Assembly: GCA_963082875.1 (NCBI GenBank)
Contig: OY720103.1
Location: 7,688,001 to 7,752,000 of the forward strand
Reading direction: 5' to 3'
Length of the DNA: 64,000 nucleotides
Source: Corella eumyota
Lineage: Eukaryota > Chordata > Ascidiacea > Phlebobranchia > Corellidae
Shown: piece by piece, positions 1-10,924 of the stretch
How the letters are laid out: every line of letters begins with the position of its first letter
Numbering within the stretch: position 1 is the stretch's first letter
Position numbers and translations under genes: made by a program
The notes under the pieces: generated by a model
Told to the model about the DNA's origin: nothing
Seen by the model: the letters and a program-made list of their open reading frames with translations, nothing else
Databases searched by the model: none

Positions 1-489
1 AGAAACTTCTTAAACTATAACGATACGTGGCGTAACGTGATGATAATAATATAAAATTAATATTCTTTTTGTTGTCAGCTACCCCGGTTTGGTATATTTA
101 GCACTAAGCCTGAGGTTTACCAAATCGATTTATAACGACTTCTTCCGTAGGTTTCTTGCTACCTTCAATCAATATTAAATTGAAAATGGTTGACTGCTTT
201 ATTTTTAATCAAAACTTAATAATTAATCAGCTTTAAATTTAATTTAAACTTTGTATAACTTTATTTCTTTTTCGCTATGCCAGTTCACAGTACAAATCAT
301 TTCCGTGGGCTCATGAGCAAAAATTCACGCATATTGTTTTGCTTATATTTTATTAATAATACTATTCGTCTTATCAAATTTGGACGTGTGAATAGAAAAT
401 GTATATTTGGTATCGAAATTTCGAACTCCATATTTTAAGCGAAGCTTCCGGCAGTTAATTCAATAGTCGATAATGACTTAGGGTAAAGC

Positions 490-496
490 TATATAA
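490..496 (+). promoter_or_regulatory. TATA-like box upstream of the lectin gene
   Basis: A TATATAA motif lies about 110 bp before the ATG of the C-type lectin gene at 605. That is a plausible distance for a core promoter plus a short 5' UTR. AT-rich DNA produces such motifs by chance, so the call is tentative. Confidence 0.3.
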
Positions 497-604
497 CAAG
501 GTAAGCAGTGTACACTTGTACGCTTTTACCAAATAGTGGTAATTAAGTTGTGCAATATTCCTATTTGAAAAATTCGTTTTAATTAAGAAGATATCGAAAG
601 AAAA

Positions 605-1576
605 ATGTTCTTAAAAGTTATTATCGTGATTTCGTTGATTTGTCTAGGACTGGTGCATGGAAGGCCTTGTTTAGGTAATTTTAAGTTCATATCTTAAAAA
701 AAACAAACAATCTGTGTAGGTCAAATCAAATATTTTAATTTAACACCTAGTTTTTAATTTTTTAAGCGATAAATATTTCTGACAAAAATAACCTACCCAC
801 TTTATTTTATAACCAATTCTTTTGCGTTTATTTAGAAAACCCAAAATGCAAAGGCGTGGTGAGCAATAACAAATGCTACAGGTTGATCTACACAGTTGCT
901 GGTAAGCTAAAGTTTACAGTTGACCAACTTTTTTCTATCTGCGTATTCCATGGGGGAGAGCTTGCTGAAATTTCTTCCGAGGAGCAGTACAATCTGTTTT
1001 ACAATTACATCCAAGATAATTGGAATGGGTACTTAGATGGGTATTGGGGAACTGTTAACGTTGGCCTTGCCTCGACATACGAAGTATGTGTTTTAAAAAT
1101 TGTATGATTTAAAAAAAAAAATTAAAAAAGAAAATGTTAGTTTTTTACATTTAAATTATTTTGATGTTTTAATAAATTTTAGAATAATAAAATACAACTT
1201 CGAAACGGCAACTCTTGGATCCCAAAAAAGGAATTGTGGTATCCAGGATATCCATATTCCGGCCCAGCACAAAAACACATTGGATTTCAGGTAGAATTAT
1301 ATTTTCAGAATCTTAAAAGAAATATTTAATAAATAATAAAACAAAAACAGTTTTTCAGTTTATTAACCGGCGTAGTAAATTCCACCATAAAAAGTTTTGC
1401 GAAATAATTCACGCTCTAAAATGGGAAGTTTAAAATATATAGTAACGTTTTATAAAAAATATTCAAATTGGTTTTAGGTTATAATGGACCCTACTTGGAG
1501 CAAGAAAGGTTTTTTTACCGGTCCATCGAGCAACCACCATTCGCTTGTTCCATTCTGTTCCTTTGATCTGGAATAA
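605..1576 (+). CDS. Secreted C-type lectin-domain protein, four exons
   Basis: Exons 605-674, 836-1083, 1183-1290 and 1478-1576 join with matching phases (1, 0, 0) into a 174-residue protein. Exon 1 encodes a hydrophobic signal peptide (MFLKVIIVISLICLGLVHG), so secretion is predicted. Exon 2 carries the start of a C-type lectin-like domain: a KCYRL entry, then a cysteine followed by HGGELAEISSEEQ, matching the family pattern C..GG.LA.I....E, then YWGTVNVGL. Exons 3 and 4 give the WIPK..LWYPGYPY region and the closing VPFCSFDLE, matching the usual terminal C.F. Canonical calcium/sugar motifs (EPN/QPD, WND) are not visible, so sugar binding is doubtful. All introns are GT-AG. A possible poly(A) signal lies at 1653-1658. 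In invertebrate deuterostomes such proteins often act in defence, but the role here is inference. Confidence 0.82.
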
Positions 1577-2426
1577 TAACCAAATAAAAATACTGGTTAT
1601 ACATTGATATGATCAATGACAACTTTGTCAAATGTTTTATTCGAATTTTGGCAATAAAAGTTAAAACAAAATAATGCTTTTTTTTATATAATATACTAAT
1701 ATGTTTACAAAAAACTACGCTAAACATAAAACCAAATGTAGTTAAAGAACTTGTTAATATTAAAAAATAATTTTAACATTTGACAAAAAACAGTTTATTT
1801 ATTTTTTTTGTTACTAGTACAAATAATAAACAAATGTTAATAGTTTAATAAAATTATTAAATATAAATTAAAAAAAAAAAAAAATTACCAAACAAGCAAT
1901 ATGGCTTTATAGCACTTATAACAAAATCTTATTCTTAAAGCAAATTTAACATGTAGTGGGTTTTAATTATTTAGAAATATGTAGTGAGTTTTGATAAAAT
2001 TGATTTTAAATATGTAAAACACTTGCTATTACTAGCTTGTGCATTTAAAAACAATTAGCCACTTTTTTTACATAAAAAAAGGCTTGTGATTAGACTTAAA
2101 TAAGTTGGGTCTTTCAACCAATAAAACATTTAATAAACTAATATTTTTTAAGCACCTGTCAATGTGTTTACGCATCGTTGGATTTTACCATCAGTTTAGA
2201 AAAGCCTTTACTTGAAAAGTAACCAAGGGCATTTTCTTATCTTCATTTAAGTGAAAGTTTTTCCGATGCGTAAAAAACTCCTGTTGGAAAGATTTTTTAT
2301 TAAAAACACCACTGTGTACGGTTGGGCTTTAAAATTTTACAAACTGTGCCTAATAGTAAGTAACCTATTTTAATGGTTACTTGTAGTTTACGGACCGTTA
2401 ACTACAAGTGATCTATCTCAACTTAC
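1577..2426. other. Intergenic, AT-rich
   Basis: This holds the likely 3' UTR of the lectin gene (AATAAA at 1653) and then low-complexity AT-rich DNA with long A/T runs. An 11-bp inverted match (TTTACGCATCG near 2166, CGATGCGTAAA near 2266) brackets about 100 bp, but nothing else supports an element. No coding exon is seen. Confidence 0.5.
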
Positions 2427-2595
2427 CTGTTTCCTATAGTTGTTTGCAGAACTGTGCATACGCCCGAAACAAAAACAATGCTGCAGATAAAATTGGCACG
2501 AACTAGATAACCATTCACATCGTCTTTCAAACACAATTTATCCGACACTATAAGAGGCACACCAACAGCTACGTCAAGCGCTATAGTAGATAATG
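2427..2595 (-). pseudogene. Orphan exon of an SLC23-type nucleobase/ascorbate transporter
   Basis: On the minus strand an open segment of 169 nt is bounded by a CTTTAG acceptor and a perfect GTAAGT donor. The peptide reads ALSTIALDVAVGVPLIVSDK, then a charged loop, then FVSGVCTVLQTTIGNR. The last part matches the SLC23 (NAT/NCS2) signature, in which a membrane segment ends in G..TLLQTT.G.RLP. In the family this exon covers an early transmembrane pair of a roughly 12-14-helix permease for ascorbate or nucleobases. No neighbouring SLC23 exon (for example the following LPI.QG segment) is recognised within about 1 kb on either side. It is therefore either a relic/duplicated exon or part of a gene whose other exons are too diverged to see by eye. 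Confidence 0.6.
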
Positions 2596-3861
2596 CTAAA
2601 GTAACAAAACAGTAAAACTTTTTATATATAATCAATAATCTACCCAGAATCTTAGTTATAACAGAGCCTTGGCCTAATGTTTGGAATACTTTTTTCTATC
2701 CATGAAATCTGCCTGGATTTGATTTCCCCTGTATCCATGATTAAGCACCCTTGAACGACACAGTACTAACTTTTGCCTACCCAAAAGTCCAGTCGTATAT
2801 TATTTATCGGGTTATAAAAACTAAAATATTTTAAAATTAGTTTAAACATAGAACGACGTAATATTTTAAAATCAACATAAGTAAAATTATTTAAATAGTT
2901 AAACGTTAATTGTACAGTAAATTAATATTAAAACACATGTAAGCCAAATACAATACATAAATACCATGGCGGTACATCTGTTAAGCCATTCAAAAGATCA
3001 TTTGATTTGTTAATTTTAGCATCAACATTACTTTTGCGATTTTCTGTTATCGGTTCAATTTTTAGTACAGTTATTGTAGCATGATCCTTAAAAATGACTC
3101 TTGTTTATAATTTGATTTATTTTTTAGCCTTCATATAACAATAATATCCTTATTACCTTATTTTCCATCGCTAAATTTCGCTATTCAGCTTAAATAAAAT
3201 TTAAATTATTTAATAACCTTGTAGCTATTTTTAAAACAATATTACAATATTAAATAAACGTCCTGATACGCGATGTTTTATGATAAAACATAAATATTAA
3301 GCCCGTAGGTAAAATAGTCAACTAAAAATAAAATGCTTGCCTGCATTCCACTTTCTAAATTTGGGGGCAAGTCGCTAAAGGGCAGTAGTAATATGCAAAA
3401 AAATGCACTATTTATTTAGCGGCTTAAACAAAAATCACACAGTAAAAAACGATATTTTAGGCTTATTTATATTTTTGTGTTGTGTAAATAAACAAAAATT
3501 TTAAAACCTGTACGCTAAAGTTGATATGAATTTGAGTATTTTTTTCTTGGTATACCAAGGTATATAGCTAATAATTGTTTACCGTTTGTGCTCTTAAAGC
3601 ATTATTAAATAAAGCGATAAAATTAAAAAGGCATCTAAATATAGAAAAAAAATTATAAAAAATAAAATACTATTAAAAAAAAATATGTAAAATAAAACGT
3701 AAACCCATTAAAGTTATATCACCAATTTAAACATATTTAGTAACAACTGCTGTTCGGAAATAATGTGTGAAAAAAAAATTTAAATATGAATAATAATGGG
3801 ACAATTTAGTTAGTAAAATAATTAAATTAAATAATAAAATAAAAAAAAAACTGTCGAGTTA
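2596..3861. other. Intergenic, AT-rich, no gene seen
   Basis: This is low-complexity AT-rich DNA. No exon with supported splice sites is recognised on either strand. It would contain upstream SLC23 exons if that gene were intact, but none is seen. Confidence 0.45.
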
Positions 3862-4165
3862 ACCGGTGGCGTGATGTAGTGGTTAAAGCACACTATCTGA
3901 CTATAAAGACCTTTTTTAAATTTCAACTTTGTCAGTTTGTTCAAATACCCCTTTTTTAAGTTTTTTCGCGCATCAATAAACAGATAAAAGTAAAAAAAGG
4001 AATACGAAACACATTAAGTTAATGCATAAGCTAAAAAAAACATAATCAATGTAAAGATTTAAAACATATCATAAATACTGATATATTTCAATGTTTACTT
4101 TTATAGTAGATTATAGTATGGCTACACTGCACAGTCACCAAACCCAATAAGATGCCGAGTTATAT
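3862..4165 (+). repeat. tRNA-headed composite SINE-like repeat
   Basis: The left end resembles a polymerase III promoter: an A box-like GATGTAGTGGTTAAAGCAC at about 3873-3891 and a B box-like GTTCAAATACC at about 3939-3949. The body (3960-4160) contains TTTTCGCGCAT, GATAAAAGTAAA, GATTTAAAACAT and GTCACCAAACCCA in that order. The same ordered blocks occur inverted at 16262-16440, so this is a dispersed family. The structure (tRNA head plus unrelated body) fits the composite SINEs reported from Ciona. Exact ends and target duplications were not resolved. Confidence 0.5.
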
Positions 4166-4433
4166 TTTGGCAAGTTATTTAAAAAATGGCGTAAACTTTA
4201 CTAGAATTAAGAAAGCTATCACTAGTTAAGATGTTTAAATTATTGTTAACTATTGTAAAAGTTTTCACTGGTATAGAAGATTTGAGTTTTGCGATATAGT
4301 GTAAAATATTATTTTTATTTAAGTTTTTGTTATCCCAAAAAAGTTTATTTACTTTTTTAAAATAAATTTAATGTTTTCAATAGATTAGGTTGTTGTATAA
4401 ATTTTTAATATATACAAAAGTAAAAGATTAAAA

Positions 4434-6413
4434 ATGGATTCTATTAGGATGGAAGAAAATCCACTCAGCGTTAAAATCTCTCTGCAATCGTCATCGGAAA
4501 ACAAGATTCAAGAAATTTCTTACGGCGGCCAAGAGACTTTTATTCAACCTCTTACAATGTCTCAAAGCTTAACCGACTTAGCAAATCGGATTGATTTCTT
4601 AGAAGACAATGACAAAGCCAGTCAGCCTGAAGAAGAAGAAGCTAAAGAAATGTTGGATGAAAAACAATGGCCGTGGGAAAATATTCAGACACATTTGCAA
4701 AGAGCGCTTATCGAAATGAACGTGTTAGTTGATGTGATGTCAATTTCTCAAAATAAATTGGTCAATCAACCAAAAGAAGTCGGTGATACTGGACAATATT
4801 TAATGTTTGATTTAGCCCACGATGAACAAGAAACTCCCACTAAACCCGTACTCAAAATGTTAACTAAAAAACGTTGTCTAAATGCGGCTTCTAAGATTTT
4901 ACTTGACGGGGCTATGCGACTGACTAAGGCAAAATCTGAGGCATCCACACAGCACACCTTTCATTCACAATTACTTAAACTTCGACAGCGATGGCGTGTA
5001 AGACGGGTCGGGGATAAAATTTTAGGGGATTTAAGTTACAGATCAGCGGGTTCGGATTTTTGGCACTCGAGTGCTTTTGAAGTTATAAAAAAATCTCTAG
5101 ATGATGATGTTGATGAAGATTCCGACAACGATGAAGCAACAAAAAGTATAATATCCTTGGTTCCTTCTCTTCGGCCTCCTCTCCAGGTTGTCGTTAGTGC
5201 CGATTTAAAAGGAGTTGCAACCATTTCAGTTTCTATTATCGACATATCTTCAAAAACCTTAAAATCATGCAAAGTGAACAATTTTGACTTTTTTCCGAAA
5301 AAAACTGCAAGCAGCGAGCCAAATTGGCACAGAAAGTTATGCAATGCTCAAAATGTTTTGTTTTGCAAAGAGTTATTTGCAAGGCTAACAAAAGAAGCTG
5401 TGCAGCATAAAGCATATGGAATAAAGTCGCCGTTTATTGTTATCGAAAACACAATATCGACACGCATTTTTCCTGACACAAAACTTGAAATTAAACTTTT
5501 ACATAGTCAAAGTTCACATCCAGCGAGTGTTCCAACTAAAAAGTCGTCAATATTTACCTTAAAACATGCACTTATGCAACTGCTTTTAAAATTCCATGCA
5601 AAACGTCTCAATATCGAGCCTCCACACCCTATAAATGCTGCACTCGGTTTAACAAACCTTTTAAGACGGGCATCTGTGCAGGGTAGTCCATCCAGACACT
5701 TGGTAAAATCAACAAAACAGGGTGAAATCTCGTTTATCGAGCTGCTTATTAAAATGGCAAAACATCATGCGGTGCAGCAACGCTTGAACAAAGTTATTCT
5801 TAAAATAACCAAAGAGTTTAACGACCCAGATGTGCAAGCTCACTGGTCTACTGTCACTAACATGTATGAAACTACAGTTCGTGTTATGCTTGTGAACAGT
5901 GGGTATGAATCCTGTAATAAATCAGTTATGTTGCTAACAGCAAAACCCGATGAAATAAGAGTGATACAACGAGAAGGTACAGTGTTAACACTTCCGATAG
6001 AATCTTCGAAAATTTACCAGTATCTTTTGTCTCGCATTTGTATGCATCAGCTGTTGACCATGCAATCGTTAGCTCAAACCTTAGGATGGACTTTGCTGAA
6101 TTTATCACCGCATTGTGGGGTAGGTAACGATAACACCCTGCGTATCCGTGGGACTTTAATAATCGCCGAACCCAATGGTAGTAAAAATGTTTCTGTGTGC
6201 TGCAGTTTGGACAGCAATAACAATATTAAATATGAAATTAATGTCCTGCATCCAAGAAGTGATGACATTAACTCGTTTGAAAATAAACACTGGACTGATA
6301 ACGATAAATTTTTATCTCTTGGAGGAAAATGGAGGGAGGTTTCATGGTCTGATGTACCGGGAAGACATTTTGTAAATAAAATGGAAACTTTATTGACTTG
6401 CTTAAAAAAATAA
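4434..6413 (+). CDS. MED17: Mediator complex subunit 17
   Basis: A single uninterrupted 659-codon frame encodes MED17, a head-module subunit of the nuclear Mediator complex that couples transcription factors to RNA polymerase II. Family features are collinear with vertebrate MED17 (about 650 residues): PLTMSQSLTDLANRIDF near residues 40-55, WPWENI near 79, LTKKRCLNAASKILLDGA near 140-160, the highly conserved WRVRRVGDKILGDLSYRSAG near 187-206, AQNVLFCKELFARLTKEAVQ near 305-325, DPDVQAHW near 463, and a C-terminal RHFVNKMETLLTCL. An acidic stretch (DDDVDEDSDNDE) lies near 225-236. The first ATG (4434) is used; a second lies five codons on. There are no introns in the coding part, unlike its neighbours, which is possible for a host gene or an old retrocopy. 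An AATAAA at 6473-6478, just after the stop, is the likely poly(A) signal. Confidence 0.95.
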   Translation: MDSIRMEENPLSVKISLQSSSENKIQEISYGGQETFIQPLTMSQSLTDLANRIDFLEDNDKASQPEEEEAKEMLDEKQWPWENIQTHLQRALIEMNVLVDVMSISQNKLVNQPKEVGDTGQYLMFDLAHDEQETPTKPVLKMLTKKRCLNAASKILLDGAMRLTKAKSEASTQHTFHSQLLKLRQRWRVRRVGDKILGDLSYRSAGSDFWHSSAFEVIKKSLDDDVDEDSDNDEATKSIISLVPSLRPPLQVVVSADLKGVATISVSIIDISSKTLKSCKVNNFDFFPKKTASSEPNWHRKLCNAQNVLFCKELFARLTKEAVQHKAYGIKSPFIVIENTISTRIFPDTKLEIKLLHSQSSHPASVPTKKSSIFTLKHALMQLLLKFHAKRLNIEPPHPINAALGLTNLLRRASVQGSPSRHLVKSTKQGEISFIELLIKMAKHHAVQQRLNKVILKITKEFNDPDVQAHWSTVTNMYETTVRVMLVNSGYESCNKSVMLLTAKPDEIRVIQREGTVLTLPIESSKIYQYLLSRICMHQLLTMQSLAQTLGWTLLNLSPHCGVGNDNTLRIRGTLIIAEPNGSKNVSVCCSLDSNNNIKYEINVLHPRSDDINSFENKHWTDNDKFLSLGGKWREVSWSDVPGRHFVNKMETLLTCLKK

Positions 6414-7108
6414 TTACATTTTTTTATAAAATTAGTGCTGTTAAAATTATTTGTTTTTTACAAGGGGTACTCAATAAAATTAACTGAATCGTCTGTATTG
6501 AATATATACTGAACGAATTACAAAATTAAACCCTAAACCCAACCCTTACCTATTCAGAAAACACTTTAAAAAATGCGACCAATTTAAAATACATTAGATC
6601 CAATTAATTTTGTATAGGCATATATACATATTTTATAGGTATGACTACTTGAAAAAAAATCGCACTTATTACACCAAAACAAAAAAATCACATTATAAAA
6701 ATTACCCTTTTATCACTTTTTAAATAACTTTAGTATAGTGCAAATCTATATATAATAAAGCTTAGTGGGCAATATATAAACATATGTATGTATGTATGTG
6801 TATTTTAAATTTAAATATATACCTTCGACATGAAAAGCAGCCATTTGTAGTGCGAGTAGCAATCTTGTTACAACAAATAAAATGCAGTTTTTTTGGCATG
6901 CAATAAGCTAAATGTGCTATTATTAAGATTAGTACAATTTGTTTTTTAAAAAGCATAATTACAAGATTTTTTATGACTAAAATGAAATGCAGTGCATTTT
7001 TATAATTTTTCTTTCTCTTTCAGAATATTCATATAAATTTTTAATAAATTTATTTTTAAATGAAATCTGAATTTATAAAATAGCCATCTCAAAGACTTTT
7101 ATATCAAA
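6414..7108. other. MED17 3' UTR and intergenic spacer
   Basis: After the MED17 poly(A) signal the spacer is AT-rich, with a short TATG run near 6784-6800. The last 30-60 bp are probably the TMEM208 5' UTR. No exon is seen. Confidence 0.5.
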
Positions 7109-10100
7109 ATGCCGGTAAGTTTTTTTATTTTAATTTTGACTTCGTAGAAATGTTAATATTTTTTAACACAAAATTTTCGAAATTTTTTCTTGTATAGATA
7201 TATCCTAGATGTGGGAAGGTCGAATGCGCAACCTAAACGTAGATTAACAACAGTTACCCCAACTGCAGTCTTGAGTTGCCTGCGGCAGTTTGAGATAATA
7301 TAGATATAATTGAGTTGCTGATTAGGTGCTGGCTCAGAAAAAGTTTATACCGTTTTAAGCCCCTTACTTAAGAGCACTTCAGCATGAGATCACCGGGGAT
7401 CGAACCTATGACCTCATGTTGTGTAAAAAGTGTTTTGTAATTATTTGTTTTAATTATTTTACAGCCAACCAAAGGTAAACAAGGGACTAAAGGAGCAAAA
7501 CAAATTAAAGAAGAAAATCAAACAACTTATAATTTTTACAAATATGTTATCATTTTTGCAAATGTAAGTACAAAATTGTGATCATTTGTATATATGTCAT
7601 ATTCTTTTAAAAGTAACAAAACAATATTAAATAATTATTGGAATTAATCGTTAGATATACATTTTAATTGTCATAATATGGTTGCAAATTAAAATATTTT
7701 TTGCCTGCGATAATTTAGCCATGCACCACAAGTGGCAGATTTTTTTTATGTGAAAATAAAAAAATTGGACATAGTCCACGAAGCTTCATTATATATAATA
7801 AGAACAATCGTTTAAATCTTAGTTGATATTTAAACTAAACAAAGCACGTTTAAAAAAAGTTTCTAGATCTGGCATATTGACATTAATGATGATGGCCAGT
7901 TGGCATTTACATACACTGTTTAAAAATTACAACAATTAAACCCAAAAACGGCAAAAAAATTACGAACAGTTAACCCAATAAAAGATATCAAATGTATAAA
8001 TCCCTATCTTAGCATGGTTTACTTGTAAAAATATAGAAATAACGACTAATAATAATGGAAACTTAATTTAATGAAGGTAACAGGTTCGCTATGTTTTTTT
8101 AAAGTTAAATTTAACCTCAAATTTCGCCTTGTTAATTAACAATTACCTGATTCATAGTTTGGTCCCACCTTAGTTTATACACACCAGATTTGTTATATAC
8201 CTTTATTTATAAATTCTTTATTTAACCAGATAAATTGTGTTGTGGTCAAAACACTTGGCTTCACTACATGAGGTCTAGGATTCGGTCTCCAATACTCTCA
8301 TATTATTTTGTCTGAGAAATGCACTTTAAACTCTTGCTAAGCCAACACTTAATCAGCAGCATAATTATAAGGCAATTATTATCTTAAATATCCCAAACTG
8401 ATAATGGGAATTTGAAAGTGGGTTGGGGAAACTGATACTTTTCTATGTTTAGGTCGTGAAGTCAACATTCCTTCATTAAGGTTAAATAAATATAAAAAAA
8501 TTAAACCTTATTCTTATTTTTTATTGTTGTAACAGATACCAGTTATATTATTCCATATCTTATTGAAGTATAATGATCTTCAGTGGAGTCAAATGGTAAG
8601 TAGACTGTTAAAAACACTGGCAGCGTTGTGTAGTTGTTAAAACTTTTGGCTTTACTACTGGATGTCCTGGGTTTGCCCACCACTTCCAGACTGTAATGCC
8701 CTTTAAAATAGAATAGTAAAGAGTATAAACCGCTGATGAGCTCAAAAACAATAGGCAGAATAATTATTGTGCAAATATAAATAATAATATTTAAAACTAC
8801 TTAAGCCAACCTAAGACTGGGTCAGGGTAACAAATTCACTATATGTTTTGTCCATGAAAATTGGTCATTTCAAATCGAGAATAAATAAATACAAAAATTT
8901 TTGTTTTTTTGAATTTCAGAGCATGTTTATTTTTTCATCAGCAACTTATGCACTTTGTATGAAATTAATGAGTTCAATGGTCAATAGTGGATTGGATTTA
9001 AATATGGATTCAGGAATGGCAGAGTAAGAAATGAAATTAAACAAATTCAGCAGTGTGGTATAGTGGTTAGAACACTTCCTACACTTCATGAGGTCCTGGG
9101 TAGATTTCTAGTGTTCTCATGCTGTATCGCCTTTGAGTAAGCAAGCACCTAATAAGCAGCTCAATTATCAGGCAATTATTATCTATAATATTCCAAACTG
9201 CCATAGGCAACTTGAGACTGGGTTGGGGTGACTGTTACTTTATGTTTAGGTTGCACATTCGTCCTTTTCTCATCAAGGATAAAGATATATAAAAAAAAAG
9301 TTTTTCTTAATTTCAATATTAATTGTTTTCTATTATATTTTAGACATGCAAAAGATATTCTTATTATTACCGCTGTATGTCAAGTTTTAAGCTGTATATC
9401 AATGTATTTATGGCTTATTTGGCTTGTGGTATGTATTCAAATATACAGTTTATTTTATTATTTTTTGCATAAAAATTAGAAGGCCAAAGTGTTTTAAAAT
9501 ATTTTTACTAAAATGCCTAAAACCTACACTACTATAACTATATTCTAAATTGGCTGTTTTTTATTTACCTAATCCTGTTATGTGTTTTTGTTTAATATAT
9601 TTTTATCCTCGATGTGGGAAGGTAGATTGCACGACCTAAACATAGAGTAACATCAGTTACCCTGACCTAATCTGAGTTGCCTTGGTGGTTTGGGATATTA
9701 TTAAGTATATTTGTCCAACAATTAAACTGCTGATTAGTATTGGCTCAGCAGGCATTTATACCATTTATAGCTCCTTACTCAAGGGTGCTACAGGATGGGG
9801 GCAGTGGGGTTTAAACTTACAACCTCATGTAGTGTAGCAAGTGATCTTACAACTACACCTCTAGTTGGGCAAATGGTGTGACTTAAACCTGAACCCTTCG
9901 GACTGTAGTTCGATGCGATGATCTGCATACCACACTAACCACATATAAATATATGCTTTATCATTCAACCATTAATTAATTAATCCACGATTTTAAGGGC
10001 AATGCTCTAAATATTGACTTTTATTTCAGGTTCCTGGGGTTGCTTTTTACAAGTTATGGGTCAGTATAATAGCCCCATGGATTTTTCAAGCGCCACCAGA

Positions 10101-10149
10101 ATTAAGCGAAAAGCAAAAGAAAAAAATGGAAAAGAAGCGAAAATTTTAA
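7109..10149 (+). CDS. TMEM208: Transmembrane protein 208 (SND2-type ER targeting factor), six exons
   Basis: Exons 7109-7114, 7465-7563, 8536-8595, 8920-9023, 9344-9428 and 10030-10149 join in phase to a 157-residue protein (vertebrate TMEM208 is about 173). Landmarks are the basic N-terminus MPTKGKQGTKGAKQIKEEN (family: KGK.GT.G.KQI.EEN), two hydrophobic segments around residues 25-75, then SGLDLNMDSGMAEHAKD and ILIITAVCQVLSCISMYLWL, which closely match the family's D.N...GMAE..KD...LTA..QVLSC.S.Y.W. The protein ends in a lysine-rich tail (SEKQKKKMEKKRKF). TMEM208 is an ER membrane protein and the human counterpart of yeast Snd2, acting in SRP-independent insertion. Exon 1 contributes only ATG CCG before its GTAAGT donor. 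A poly(A) signal is at 10378-10383. The introns carry SINE copies in both orientations. Confidence 0.93.
7195..7440 (-). repeat. tRNA-derived SINE copy 1 (TMEM208 intron 1)
   Basis: Read on the minus strand, the copy begins with a degraded tRNA-like head (ATGAGGTCATAGGTTCGATCC, 20-base core GGTTCGATCC as B box) and ends in a TAGGATATAT tail. It shares the internal blocks CTGCTGATTAGG..., GGTAACTG and CTATGTTTAGGT with the other copies listed nearby. Confidence 0.6.
8236..8500 (+). repeat. tRNA-derived SINE copy 2 (TMEM208 intron 2)
   Basis: The head TTGTGTTGTGGTCAAAACAC is followed by CACTACATGAGGTC and GGATTCGGTCTCC (B box region). The body has CTTAATCAGCAG, CAATTATTATCTTAA and TATGTTTAGGTCGTG. 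The tail is AAGGTTAAATAAATATAAAA. Confidence 0.62.
8618..8900 (+). repeat. tRNA-derived SINE copy 3 (TMEM208 intron 3)
   Basis: Head GCAGCGTTGTGTAGTTGTTA, then GGATGTCCTGGGTTTGCCC. The body includes CCGCTGATGAGCTC and GACTGGGTCAGGGTAAC. The tail is GAGAATAAATAAATACAAAA. It is clearly the same family as the other copies but the most diverged. Confidence 0.58.
9043..9300 (+). repeat. tRNA-derived SINE copy 4 (TMEM208 intron 4)
   Basis: This is the best-preserved head: GCAGTGTGGTATAGTGGTTA (A box), then CTTCATGAGGTCCTGGGTAG. The body has AAGCAGCTCAATTATCAGGC, GACTGGGTTGGGGTGACTG and TATGTTTAGGTTGC. The tail is AAGGATAAAGATATATAAAA. It sits between TMEM208 exons 4 and 5. Confidence 0.65.
9600..9868 (-). 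repeat. tRNA-derived SINE copy 5 (TMEM208 intron 5)
   Basis: On the minus strand it carries GTAGTTGTAAGATCACTTGC, then CTACACTACATGAGGTTG, the body block CTGAGCCAATACTAATCAGC, and the tail TCGAGGATAAAAATATA. It is inverted relative to copies 2-4. Confidence 0.62.
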
Positions 10150-10859
10150 ACTTTTTTTCTGGTTTTAGGATATTTTTATTAATTTATTTTGTTAGTTAAA
10201 TTGATTTTACCGTAGAGGAGTTCTTTTGAATAGCCTACTGAAAAAAATTGTGATTAAAATGATTATAGAACAAAATTATGTTAATATATGAATGTTACCT
10301 AATTGAAACTATGTATTTTAATGGTACAATATATAAATCAAATCCAGTGCTTTTTTAAATAAGTGGTGAAAATGTGCAATAAAAAAGAATTTGATTTCTA
10401 TTGGTAAGGTTGTTTATTTAATAATATAATTTACTTGTAATTTATGGTTTTTAGAAAAATTAGAGAATTGCCCAGAACTGTAAAGTATTAGCAGAGAACA
10501 GTAAAATAGGAGAGAGAATTTGAAGGGTTATAGAATTTATAGGTTATTATAAAATAACCTATCATTAGATATCTATTAATTATGGGGTATGAGTTGGAGA
10601 TCGTAAGTTTAGTCCGGGTCGTAAGTAAATTTAGCCCGGATATTCTGGACCCCTTTTGAACAAGTAAAGACTTAATAACAGTGAAAACATGTTTGACTTA
10701 CACTGTCTTACTTATATATAGAGAGTCTTGGTAATTGTCTATGTTTATGAGATTCTATTTGAATAAGGTTAATGCAAGCTGAATAGGAAATTTATTTAAT
10801 CTAGTAGTAATATTAATACTGATAAATATTAAAAGCTGCAAACCATCAAACCAACTACC
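10150..10859. other. TMEM208 3' UTR and spacer
   Basis: This contains the TMEM208 poly(A) signal (10378-10383) and then AT-rich DNA with a duplicated AGTTTAGTCCGGGTCGTAAG / AATTTAGCCCGGAT pair near 10607-10642. The 5' UTR of the following LINE may begin anywhere from about 10790. No host exon is seen. Confidence 0.45.
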
Positions 10860-10924
10860 TAAATCAAATCCAAAAATCAACTTTTATTATTAACTTTTTT
10901 GTTAATACTTAAAAAATTTGCAAT

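Noticed and set aside
2160-2280. Mini inverted-repeat element (TTTACGCATCG / CGATGCGTAAA)
   Set aside because: Only 11 matching bases; the adjoining sequences do not pair and no duplication flanks it.
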